This document shows, in pieces, positions 34,643 through 42,580 of a stretch of 64,000 bases of DNA; the first letter of the stretch is position 1; every line of letters begins with the position of its first letter. The notes under the pieces are model-generated. The model had not been told where the DNA came from, did not search any database, and was given only the letters and a program-made list of their open reading frames with translations. Origin of the DNA: Seonamhaeicola sp. ML3 (GTDB lineage: Bacteria; Bacteroidota; Bacteroidia; Flavobacteriales; Flavobacteriaceae); NCBI RefSeq assembly GCF_023273855.1, contig NZ_CP096884.1, positions 1,984,001 to 2,048,000 of the forward strand, in the 5' to 3' direction. The translations under genes were made by a program, and so were the position numbers.

Positions 34643-35490
34643 TGACAACACTTGGTCAGGACATAAAAGATAAGCTAAACCGGCTTAATGTATTGGAGAA
34701 AATCATTGCGGTTAACGTTGTGATTTTTATAATTGAGTCTTTATTGAGGCTCAATTTACGTTGGTTTGTGTTACCTAGTGGCTTTTCCGATTTTTTATCT
34801 AAACCTTGGAGCATTGTTACCTACGCTTTTTTACATGGCGATATATTCCACATTTTGTTTAATATGTTATGGCTTTATTTTATTGCCCGTATAGTATTGA
34901 ACCTTTATAGTCCTAAAATGGCAATGAATATTTACTTTCTTGGCGCTATTTGTGGCGGACTACTATTCATGTTGGGATATCAATTGTTTCCTGGTTTTTT
35001 TGGAGGAAAATCGACTTTGGTAGGTGCCTCGGCGGCTGTTCGTGCCTTATTGATTTTTATTTGTGCCTACATGCCCAATCAAGAGGTACGTCTTATCACT
35101 TTTAATATAAAGCTGTGGTATATTGCTGTAGCGATTGTAGTAATAGATTTTTTAGGTCTTTTTGGCGGTAATGCAGGAGGGCACTTAGCGCATTTAGGAG
35201 GTGTTTTGTTGGGTTATATCTATGCTAAGCAGTTAACCAAGGGTAATGATATAGGCAAGGGTTTTGAACGTACTATGGATACTTTTACAAGTATTTTTAA
35301 ACCGTCTAAGAAAAGTCCGTTAAAAACGGTCCATAAAAAGAAAAGTAAGGTAGGCGGTTATTCGAAAACAGAATTTAGCGAGTTTAATAACCAAAAAAAG
35401 ATTGATGTTATCTTAGATAAAATTAGCAAAAGTGGTTATGACAGTCTTACTGCCGAGGAAAAGGATTTTCTTTTTAGAGCGGGTAAGTAG
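34642..35490 (+). CDS. Rhomboid family intramembrane serine protease 2
   Basis: A 282-residue rhomboid. I use the ATG at 34642, which overlaps the previous stop, in preference to one 9 bases earlier inside that gene. It has YAFLHGDIFHILFNMLWLYFI, the nucleophile in GASAAVRALL (S130, with Ala in place of the usual Gly after Ser) and the His in GHLAHLGGVLLGY (H184). The C-terminal 80 residues form a Lys-rich cytoplasmic tail (SKKSPLKTVHKKKSKVGGYSK) with a final helix. Two rhomboids of different sequence in tandem suggest an old duplication with divided roles. Confidence 0.92.
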   Translation: MTTLGQDIKDKLNRLNVLEKIIAVNVVIFIIESLLRLNLRWFVLPSGFSDFLSKPWSIVTYAFLHGDIFHILFNMLWLYFIARIVLNLYSPKMAMNIYFLGAICGGLLFMLGYQLFPGFFGGKSTLVGASAAVRALLIFICAYMPNQEVRLITFNIKLWYIAVAIVVIDFLGLFGGNAGGHLAHLGGVLLGYIYAKQLTKGNDIGKGFERTMDTFTSIFKPSKKSPLKTVHKKKSKVGGYSKTEFSEFNNQKKIDVILDKISKSGYDSLTAEEKDFLFRAGK

Positions 35491-35536
35491 ACGGTTTTAG
35501 AAACTTCGGTCAATAGTCAAGTGGTCTTCTAATAAT

Positions 35537-36562
35537 ATGAAAGGATTAAGTTTTTTTAATAAGATTATTTATTTCGTTAATGTTATTGCCGCTTTAGCGC
35601 TTCTTTTTTCTTTTATTCTTCCTTATTTGCCCCCTAAGACTTTTGCTGTTTTATCGGTGCTTAACTTGGGTGTTTCGCTTCTCATTATTCTTAACATAAT
35701 TTTTGCTCTATATTGGTTGGTACGATTAAAAAGGCAGTTCTTACTCTCATTTTTAATTTTATTTATAGGCTATGTAGCTTATGGTTCGCTGTATAAGTTC
35801 TCTTCTTCCAAAGCGATTGATAACGAAGGGAATTTTAAGGTGATGAACTACAATGTGAGACTTTTCAATGTATACGACTGGATTAAAGAGGATGGCCTAG
35901 AAACCAAAATAATAGATTTTATAAAGACCGAAGCACCCGATGTGTTGAGTGTTCAGGAATATCACCCACACGAAAACGTAGACTTATCATTTTTTAAATA
36001 CAAATTCGAAAAGTTGTCTGGTAAAAGAACGAAATACGGACAAGCTATTTTCTCTAAGTTTCCCATAGTGAATTCGGGTTCTATAGAGTTCCCAAATACA
36101 GGTAATAATGCCATATTCGCCGACATTAAAAAAGGGACAGATACAATACGTGTGTATAATATTCATCTAGAATCTTTGCGTATTAATACCAATGTTGATA
36201 GTTTAAAAAAGGAAAATTCTGAACGCTTGTTAAAACGCATAGGTTCGACTTTTAAAATGCAGCAGTTCCAAATGGAGTTGTTCTTAATGCATAAAAACCA
36301 ATGCAAACACAAGATGGTGGTTTGTGGTGATTTTAACAATACAGCGTTTTCTTATGTATACCGAAAAATAAAGGGTGACTTAATTGATACTTATTTAAAG
36401 GCGGGTACTGGCTTTGGAAAAACCCACGATTTTAAGTATTTCCCGATGCGGATAGATTTTATTTTTGCAGACGAGGCGTTTCAAGTTAATGGTTTTAAGG
36501 CATTCGATAAGCATTATTCTGATCACTTTCCAATAATGGCGACTTTAAGTTTAGAAGATTGA
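35537..36562 (+). CDS. Endonuclease/exonuclease/phosphatase family membrane protein
   Basis: A 341-residue protein with two or three N-terminal membrane helices (to about residue 90). An EEP-fold hydrolase domain follows: MNYNVRLFN, VLSVQEYHP (metal-binding Glu), YNIHLESLRI, CGDFNNTAFS (the GDFN motif) and KHYSDHFPIMATL (catalytic SDH). The active site should lie outside the cytoplasm or at the membrane face. Candidate substrates are nucleic acids or phosphodiester lipids; the sequence does not choose. It follows the rhomboids by 46 bases and ends exactly where the DUF6122 gene ends on the other strand. Confidence 0.9.
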   Translation: MKGLSFFNKIIYFVNVIAALALLFSFILPYLPPKTFAVLSVLNLGVSLLIILNIIFALYWLVRLKRQFLLSFLILFIGYVAYGSLYKFSSSKAIDNEGNFKVMNYNVRLFNVYDWIKEDGLETKIIDFIKTEAPDVLSVQEYHPHENVDLSFFKYKFEKLSGKRTKYGQAIFSKFPIVNSGSIEFPNTGNNAIFADIKKGTDTIRVYNIHLESLRINTNVDSLKKENSERLLKRIGSTFKMQQFQMELFLMHKNQCKHKMVVCGDFNNTAFSYVYRKIKGDLIDTYLKAGTGFGKTHDFKYFPMRIDFIFADEAFQVNGFKAFDKHYSDHFPIMATLSLED

Positions 36563-36871
36563 TTACATAAAGGAGCAATCTACAACATCTGCTATAATAT
36601 GAATGGTCAAGCCCAAACCAATCAGTCGGGTTTTCTTGGGGATTAGCAATATTAAATAAATCCCAATAGCATAGTAAGTGTGCAAGGGATGAAAGTTAAT
36701 ACTACACCTATTTGGGTTAAAAATGGGGTCTGCTAACAAGTGGTCTAAATCTATTAGCAAACCCAAAATCATAATTATATATGCTGTTTTCCATTGAGCT
36801 TTAAACCATATTAAGGCAACAAAAAGCGGTAATAAAAAGTGACAACCGTAATGTAAGATAGGCTGTAGCAT
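36563..36871 (-). CDS. DUF6122 family membrane protein
   Basis: A 102-residue membrane protein with about four helices and an opening MLQPILHYGCHFLLPLFVALIWF. Conserved polar residues include H7, GLLIDLDHLLADPIFNPNRCSINFHPLHTYYAI and a late HIIADVVDC. The His/Asp-rich centre resembles small membrane metal-dependent hydrolases (YdjM-like), but no function is established. It overlaps the WbqC gene by 1 base on the same strand and converges with the EEP gene with no spacer. Confidence 0.85.
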   Translation of the reverse strand: MLQPILHYGCHFLLPLFVALIWFKAQWKTAYIIMILGLLIDLDHLLADPIFNPNRCSINFHPLHTYYAIGIYLILLIPKKTRLIGLGLTIHIIADVVDCSFM

Positions 36872-37491
36872 TATAAAGACAAAGTTTGTGATTCTAAATA
36901 GTTAATGGCATTAGGACCTTCGTTAAAAAGTAAATCTAATATACTTAGGTTGCCAATAAACCCATGCTTGTTGCTAAAAACTTGTGTGTATTGTTCAAAC
37001 TTTTGCGGCTGCTCTTTTTTTGCATTGACAAGATGTCTTAGGTCTAATTTGCCTTCAACCGTTTTTTCAAAAGTTTTGGAATTTGAAGTATTAACATCTA
37101 GTTGTAGACAACCGCAAACAACTTCAAAGCACTTCATGTTAAAATCTAATATGTATGTTTCTTCTGTGTGGAAAAGTGGATGTAATTCATCTTCGTAATA
37201 TTCAAAAAAAGGGGATGTTCTGTAAGCCGATAATAAAGATTTCCAATGGTTTAACTGCCATTTTTCTTCATTAAAAATTTTGACGTCTTTGTACAAGAGT
37301 CTATTTTTTTGAGAATGAACAACGGGTACATTTAGTGTCTGTTTTCCGTTAGCCCCATAAATATAAGTCCGATTTCTATAGGTTTGTTTTACGAAATTGT
37401 CGGCCACTTCAAATACAATATTTTCCGCCTGAGACATTGCGACAAAATGCGCAATATTTGGGAAATAGGTTGGATGTATTACAATGTCCAT
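36871..37491 (-). CDS. WbqC family protein
   Basis: About 206 residues. I favour the start at 37491 (MDIVIHPTYFPNIAHF) because the WbqC fold begins with that strand; an ATG 27 bases upstream is also possible. It has DNFVKQTYRNRTYIYGANGKQTLNVPVVHS, HWKSLLSAYRTSPFFEYYEDEL and FNEGPNAINYL, the usual features. WbqC-like proteins occur in polysaccharide clusters but also alone, as here, and may act as amido-group transfer enzymes; this is not proven. It lies between lepB and the DUF6122 gene. Confidence 0.85.
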   Translation of the reverse strand: MDIVIHPTYFPNIAHFVAMSQAENIVFEVADNFVKQTYRNRTYIYGANGKQTLNVPVVHSQKNRLLYKDVKIFNEEKWQLNHWKSLLSAYRTSPFFEYYEDELHPLFHTEETYILDFNMKCFEVVCGCLQLDVNTSNSKTFEKTVEGKLDLRHLVNAKKEQPQKFEQYTQVFSNKHGFIGNLSILDLLFNEGPNAINYLESQTLSL

Positions 37492-37558
37492 TATTAGCGG
37501 TTGTTCCTGTTTAAGCAAAAACCTTACTTTAAGTTATTCTACGTGGCAGGAGATAAAA

Positions 37559-39277
37559 TTAAGCATTAGCTTTTTTGCGCTTACGCCATTTGTTAAATCC
37601 AAGAGTAATTGCTAAAATAACGAGAAATGGAATGAAATATGAGGTGGCTTTACCAGTGCCGCCCACAGTAGTAAAGAATCGTTCCCATCTGGCATTAGGG
37701 AACCCATCCCAACTCATCCAAATAAATACAGGTTTACCCACTACGTGATCAAATGGCGCGAATCCCCAACCTCTTGCATCTATAGAGTTGTTTCGGTTGT
37801 CACCCATCATCCAGTAGTAGTTTTGTTTAAAGGTATATTGGTCTGTTACTTCACCGTTAATTAAAATCTGATTGCCTTTTACTTGTAATGTGTTGCGTTC
37901 GTATTCTGTTATTGCTCTTTTGTATAATGGGAGATTTTCAAGAGTAATATCTATTGTGTGACCTTTTCCGGGAATGTATAGTGGCCCAAAAAAGTCATAG
38001 TTCCAGTTGTAATCAGGATGATGAGGAAAAGTTCTTGAGTCTCGAGCTCCCTTTTCTCTCTTTATTTTTTTAATTGATTTAATATTGGAGTCGTTTTTTA
38101 GCTTATTGTAGGCTTCATCTGTGAGGTTTATTTCCATCCTTCCAGTTAAACCGAGACCATAACGACTAATAACCTGATTTAAGAATTCACTTGGATAAGC
38201 TTGTAGATATAAGTTCTCTGGGTCACCTTCTATAAGTTCTAATCTGAAGTTTTGCTGAATGAATTGGTCAACACGGTTACGCTTAATTTTGTAATATCGT
38301 GAATATTCGGTGCTTCCTAATCTTTTTATGAAGTTGTCATTGAGGTAGTTTACAGATTGCACTTCGGAAACGAACTGTAGTTTTGCTCTATCTGGTAAAA
38401 CATTCTGTTTTCCATTAATATAAACGTAGCCATCTCTTATTTCTAAAGTATCCCCTGGCACACCAACACAGCGTTTTACGAGGTTGGTCTTTTTATCAAT
38501 AGGTTTATAGTAATTCCTATCTGGAGTGAAATTATTCATATCCAAAAGCGTATCTGCAGGCTGATTAAACACGACAATATCGTTTCTTTCAATGTCTTCA
38601 AATCCAGGAATCCTTAGGTATGGTAACTGAAGTTTATTTAACCAAGAAGTTTCTCTTTTAGAAAAGTCATCATCAAACAAGTACGACTTCTTTTTTAGAA
38701 CGGGAATCGTATCATGTACCATAGGGGCAGCTACCGTAGTCATGGGTACTCTTGCACCATAATGAAACTTACTAACAAATAAAAAGTCGCCTACCAATAA
38801 CGATTTTTCTAAGGATGATGACGGAATGGTAAAAGGCTGCATAAAATATGTATGCACAATGGTTGCAGCTACTATGGCAAACAAAATAGAGCTGGTCCAT
38901 TCTCCCGACGAGGATTTTGGATTAGTATCACGATTCTCGACATACTTTACATCGGCTACATAATTTAAATAGTAGATATAGAACCCTAAGGTAACAACTG
39001 CTAAAAATGTATCTATGTATTGGTTTTTACCAAAACTCCTGGCCGTTTCTACCCAAATGATAACAAACATGAATAGGTTGACAATGGGAAGAAATAAGAG
39101 TATTACCCACCACCAAGATTTAGGTCTATTAATTATTTTCGTTAAAACTACGGCGTTATAGACGGGGATAAAGGCTTCCCAGGCCTGGCGCCCCGCTTTG
39201 ATATATAGTTTCCAAGTACCTAAACCATGAATTACTTGAATAACTAGAATGAATATAAACCATTGCGTTAACGTCAT
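37559..39277 (-). CDS. lepB: Signal peptidase I (long Bacteroidota form)
   Basis: Removes signal peptides from exported preproteins at the outer face of the inner membrane. At 572 aa it is much longer than E. coli LepB. The N-terminal 120 residues add several membrane helices. The catalytic region starts at YFMQPFTIPSSSLEKSLLVGD (nucleophile S155, with Leu in place of the usual Met after it). The Lys half of the dyad is in NLVKRCVGVPGDTLEI, and MGDNRNNSIDARGWG is the GDNR box. A large periplasmic insert lies between about 300 and 440. It follows dapB in the same direction. Confidence 0.95.
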   Translation of the reverse strand: MTLTQWFIFILVIQVIHGLGTWKLYIKAGRQAWEAFIPVYNAVVLTKIINRPKSWWWVILLFLPIVNLFMFVIIWVETARSFGKNQYIDTFLAVVTLGFYIYYLNYVADVKYVENRDTNPKSSSGEWTSSILFAIVAATIVHTYFMQPFTIPSSSLEKSLLVGDFLFVSKFHYGARVPMTTVAAPMVHDTIPVLKKKSYLFDDDFSKRETSWLNKLQLPYLRIPGFEDIERNDIVVFNQPADTLLDMNNFTPDRNYYKPIDKKTNLVKRCVGVPGDTLEIRDGYVYINGKQNVLPDRAKLQFVSEVQSVNYLNDNFIKRLGSTEYSRYYKIKRNRVDQFIQQNFRLELIEGDPENLYLQAYPSEFLNQVISRYGLGLTGRMEINLTDEAYNKLKNDSNIKSIKKIKREKGARDSRTFPHHPDYNWNYDFFGPLYIPGKGHTIDITLENLPLYKRAITEYERNTLQVKGNQILINGEVTDQYTFKQNYYWMMGDNRNNSIDARGWGFAPFDHVVGKPVFIWMSWDGFPNARWERFFTTVGGTGKATSYFIPFLVILAITLGFNKWRKRKKANA

Positions 39278-39344
39278 AACCTTAAAATTTAAATCGTTTT
39301 GTTTGTGCCTAATTTATTGGTATTGTTACACATTGCTGATAGTG

Positions 39345-40052
39345 TTAGCTAATATTTAACACATCTTTCATAGAAAATATACCCGTTTTACCATGAAGCC
39401 ATTCTGCAGCAACTACTGCTCCAAGAGCAAAGCCTTGTCTGTTGTTTGCAACATGTTCTATGTTTATGGTGTCTACTTCGCTTGCATAATTTACAGAGTG
39501 TGTGCCAGGAACGTCCCCAATGCGTTTTGCAACGATGGGAATAGTCTTGTTATCGTTAGTTTTGTCCAACTCCCAGGCATTATAATTACTGTTGTTTTCT
39601 ATAACACCTTCAGCTAAAGTAATTGCTGTACCACTAGGGGCATCTAATTTTTTTGTGTGGTGTATCTCTTCCATGGTTACATTGTACTCCTTTAAAGATC
39701 CCATCATTTTGGCCAAAGTTTTGTTAAGCTCAAAAAAGATATTGACGCCTAAGCTAAAGTTGGACGCGTAGATAAAACCACCTTTTTTTTCTTTACAAAG
39801 TTCAACAGCTTTATCATAATTGTCTAGCCAGCCTGTAGTTCCAGATACAACAGGTACACCATTGTTTAAACAGTTGGTAATATTGCCGTAAGCTGCAGAA
39901 GGTAAACTAAAATCTATGGCAACATCTGCAACAGTAATATCATAATCTTTATCGTCTTTATCGACGGTTAAAACAACTTCATGCCCACGATTAATTGCTA
40001 TCTTTTCTATGGTTTGTCCCATACGTCCGTATCCTAATAAAGCAATTTTCAT
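39345..40052 (-). CDS. dapB: 4-hydroxy-tetrahydrodipicolinate reductase
   Basis: Lysine and diaminopimelate pathway enzyme that reduces hydroxy-tetrahydrodipicolinate with NAD(P)H; cytoplasmic. At 235 aa it has the nucleotide loop GYGRMGQ (residues 7-13), AIDFSLPSA, SGTTGW, ASNFSLGVNIFFELN and EEIHHTKKLDAPSGTA with the catalytic His pair and Lys. It ends RQGFALGAVVAAEWLHGKTGIFSMKDVL. It lies between the DUF5683 gene and lepB, forming the common flavobacterial parA-parB-DUF5683-dapB-lepB order. Confidence 0.95.
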   Translation of the reverse strand: MKIALLGYGRMGQTIEKIAINRGHEVVLTVDKDDKDYDITVADVAIDFSLPSAAYGNITNCLNNGVPVVSGTTGWLDNYDKAVELCKEKKGGFIYASNFSLGVNIFFELNKTLAKMMGSLKEYNVTMEEIHHTKKLDAPSGTAITLAEGVIENNSNYNAWELDKTNDNKTIPIVAKRIGDVPGTHSVNYASEVDTINIEHVANNRQGFALGAVVAAEWLHGKTGIFSMKDVLNIS

Positions 40053-40117
40053 ATCAATATTCTTTTTTAATAGTCCTTTTAAAAAGGGGTTTGTTATTGG
40101 TTAAACACCTCTAAGCG

Positions 40118-40735
40118 CTAAAATTTAAAATTTAATGTTAACCCAACATTGCTGTTGGCATTAAAATCGTTGAATTTATAATGTGGTGCCAAAGATAAGT
40201 TTTCATCTACATTATATTGTAATAAATGAGCATCAACATTGGCGTCTATAATATTTAGTGCGTAGAGGCCTATGGTTATTAATAATGACAGCTCCTTATT
40301 TCGTCTGTAAAACTTTTGAGCACGCTGTAGTCCATCTGTCGTAACTCTCTCTGAGATTACGTTGCCTTCCTCATCTAGATTAAGGAACTCATCATCAGAG
40401 AAACCGGCAAGGCGCCTTTTAAAGGCATCTCTGTATCTGTTGTATTGTTTGTTGTTATTGGTGTAGAAATAAACACCGGTTCCTAAGGCACCATAGACAA
40501 TAGGGATTTTCCAATACTTTTTGTTGTAGGCTTGCCCTAAACCAGGTAATATGGCAGAATAGAATGCAGCTTTAGATGGCGATAATGGATTTATCGGTTC
40601 TCTTTCGATGATAGAGTCAACAACAATCTCTTTTGATATTCGTTTTCGCTTGGCTCTTTTTTCTTTTTCTTGAGAAAAGGAGGTAAAACAAAACAAAAGG
40701 GCAAGAATACTAACCGTTAAGAATTTATTTAGCAC
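40118..40735 (-). CDS. DUF5683 domain envelope protein
   Basis: A 205-residue protein with a signal peptide (MLNKFLTVSILALLFCFTSF, then SQ), a basic stretch, and then the DUF5683 core SPSKAAFYSAILPGLGQAYNKKYWKIPIVYGALGTGVYFY. A second hydrophobic segment is LLITIGLYALNIIDANVDAHL. The end FNANSNVGLTLNFKF looks like an outer membrane terminal strand. Function is unknown; the family almost always sits between parB and dapB in this group. It overlaps parB by 11 bases. Confidence 0.87.
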   Translation of the reverse strand: MLNKFLTVSILALLFCFTSFSQEKEKRAKRKRISKEIVVDSIIEREPINPLSPSKAAFYSAILPGLGQAYNKKYWKIPIVYGALGTGVYFYTNNNKQYNRYRDAFKRRLAGFSDDEFLNLDEEGNVISERVTTDGLQRAQKFYRRNKELSLLITIGLYALNIIDANVDAHLLQYNVDENLSLAPHYKFNDFNANSNVGLTLNFKF

Positions 40736-41627
40736 TCTGAATTAATTTTTTAATACGAATAAAGTCTTCTTCTGAGTGAAAAGGAATCGTGATTTTACCT
40801 TTTCCGTTTTTAGATACTTTAACGTCGATTTTATGTCCAAAGTATTCAGAAAACAGATTAACCCCTTTTTTGATGTATTTTGGTATGTCCTCATTCGTAG
40901 AACTACTTACAGAACTGCTTGGGTCATTGAGGTTTCTAATGAGGTTTTCGGTAGCCCTAACCGATAGTTCTTTTTCTAATACCTTTTCGTAAACATCAAG
41001 CTGTATGGTAGGGTCTTCAATGCTAATTAAGGCTCTTCCATGACCCATAGAAATAAAACCATCTCGCATTCCAGTTTGTACTATAGGGTCTAGTTTGAGT
41101 AAACGCAAATAGTTTGTTATGGTAGAGCGCTTTTTGCCTACACGTTCACTTAATTGTTCTTGGGTGAGGTTTATCTCATCTATTAAGCGTTGGTATGATA
41201 GCGCAATTTCAATAGGGTCTAAGTCTTGGCGCTGAATGTTTTCAACCAAGGCCATTTCCAAAGATTCTTGGTCGTTTGCAATTCTAACATAGGCGGGAAC
41301 AGTTTCTAAACCAACCAACTTGGAGGCTCTAAAACGGCGTTCACCAGAGACCAACTGATATTTATTAAAATCTAGTTTTCTAACAGTTATGGGTTGGATA
41401 ATCCCCAATTGCTTTATGGATGTTGCCAGCTCTTGTAAAGATTCTTCACTAAAATTACTTCTTGGTTGAAATGGATTGACTTCTATTAAATCTAAATCAA
41501 GTTCGATTATATTACCAATAACCTTATAGGCATCTTTATCCTGAACAGATTGAATGTTGTTTTCAGGGTCTTTTAAAAGCGCCGATAAACCTCTGCCTAG
41601 AGCCTGTTTTTTTTTCGCCTTTGCCAT
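40725..41627 (-). CDS. parB: Chromosome partitioning protein ParB
   Basis: CTP-dependent DNA clamp that loads at parS sites, 300 aa. The opening KAKKKQALGRGLSALLKD is typical. The ParB/Srx fold has LIEVNPFQPRSNFSEESLQELATSIK, LVSGERRFRASKLVGLETVPAYV (the GERRxRA CTP site) and ALVENIQRQDLDPIEIALSYQRL. The helix-turn-helix is LTQEQLSERVGKKRSTITNYLRLL. It follows parA with a 3-base gap. I did not find a convincing parS in the window. Confidence 0.95.
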   Translation of the reverse strand: MAKAKKKQALGRGLSALLKDPENNIQSVQDKDAYKVIGNIIELDLDLIEVNPFQPRSNFSEESLQELATSIKQLGIIQPITVRKLDFNKYQLVSGERRFRASKLVGLETVPAYVRIANDQESLEMALVENIQRQDLDPIEIALSYQRLIDEINLTQEQLSERVGKKRSTITNYLRLLKLDPIVQTGMRDGFISMGHGRALISIEDPTIQLDVYEKVLEKELSVRATENLIRNLNDPSSSVSSSTNEDIPKYIKKGVNLFSEYFGHKIDVKVSKNGKGKITIPFHSEEDFIRIKKLIQSAK

Positions 41628-41630
41628 ATT

Positions 41631-42395
41631 CTAGGAGTTTTTGTTAATGATTTCTCGTGCCAAACTTAAGTAATTGTTAGCACCTCTGCTACTGGCATCA
41701 TATTTAATTATACTCTCGCCATAACTGGGTGCTTCACTAAGACGAATGTTTCTTTGAATAATCGTTTGAAACACCATGTCATTAAAGTGTTTTTGAACTT
41801 CTTCTACAACTTGATTAGATAAACGTAAGCGAGAATCGTACATGGTAAGCAATAACCCTTCTATGTCTAAATCTTCATTATGTATTTTTTGAACACTTTT
41901 AATGGTGTTTAATAGCTTGCCTAAACCTTCTAAAGCAAAATATTCACATTGAATAGGGATTATAACCGAATCTGCAGCTGTTAAAGCATTTAGTGTCAAT
42001 AGGCCCAATGAGGGAGCACAATCTATTAGAATATAATCATAATCATCTTTGATGTCTTGCAATGCGCTTTTTAGCATGTATTCCCTAGATTCCTTATCTA
42101 CAAGTTCAATTTCTATGGCTACAAGATCAATGTGCGCGGGGATTATATCTAGGTTGGGTGTTTCTGTTTCTAAAATAGCCTCTTTTGCAGGGTTAGAATG
42201 TTCTAGAAGTTGATAGGTGCCCACTTCTACAGATTCTACATCAACACCTATGCCTGAGGTAGCATTGGCCTGAGGGTCTGCATCTATCAAAAGTACTTTT
42301 TTTTCAAGAACGCCAAGCGATGCTGCTAAATTAATAGAGGTTGTTGTCTTTCCTACGCCCCCTTTTTGGTTAGCAATTGCAATGATTTTACCCAT
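41631..42395 (-). CDS. parA: Chromosome partitioning ATPase ParA
   Basis: Deviant Walker-type ATPase of 254 aa that moves ParB-bound origins over the nucleoid. The P-loop is KGGVGKTTTSINLAASLG (residues about 10-27), followed by LLIDADPQANATSGIG and YDYILIDCAPSLGLLTLNAL. It lacks the N-terminal DNA-binding extension of plasmid ParA proteins, so it is the chromosomal Soj type. It is the first gene of the parA-parB-DUF5683 run and faces away from the M16 protease gene. The chromosomal origin may be in the wider neighbourhood, though no dnaA lies here. Confidence 0.95.
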   Translation of the reverse strand: MGKIIAIANQKGGVGKTTTSINLAASLGVLEKKVLLIDADPQANATSGIGVDVESVEVGTYQLLEHSNPAKEAILETETPNLDIIPAHIDLVAIEIELVDKESREYMLKSALQDIKDDYDYILIDCAPSLGLLTLNALTAADSVIIPIQCEYFALEGLGKLLNTIKSVQKIHNEDLDIEGLLLTMYDSRLRLSNQVVEEVQKHFNDMVFQTIIQRNIRLSEAPSYGESIIKYDASSRGANNYLSLAREIINKNS

Positions 42396-42580
42396 TAATT
42401 TTCAAGGTTTAAATAATGGTAAAAATACGATTATTTGTGAGGAATAAAAACCTTAATTGTTAACAGGGTTATGTATTTGAAAAATCCTTTATATGTTTTG
42501 ATTTTTTGACCTTTTTAACATTTTTTTAGGTAACAAAAAAAGCTTAATTCGTACTTTTCAGAGAATAAATCTAAAAAACT

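Noticed and set aside
40725-42395. Search for a parS site or replication origin near parA-parB
   Set aside because: No perfect 16-base palindrome of the parS type and no dnaA or DnaA-box cluster was seen by eye; not claimed.
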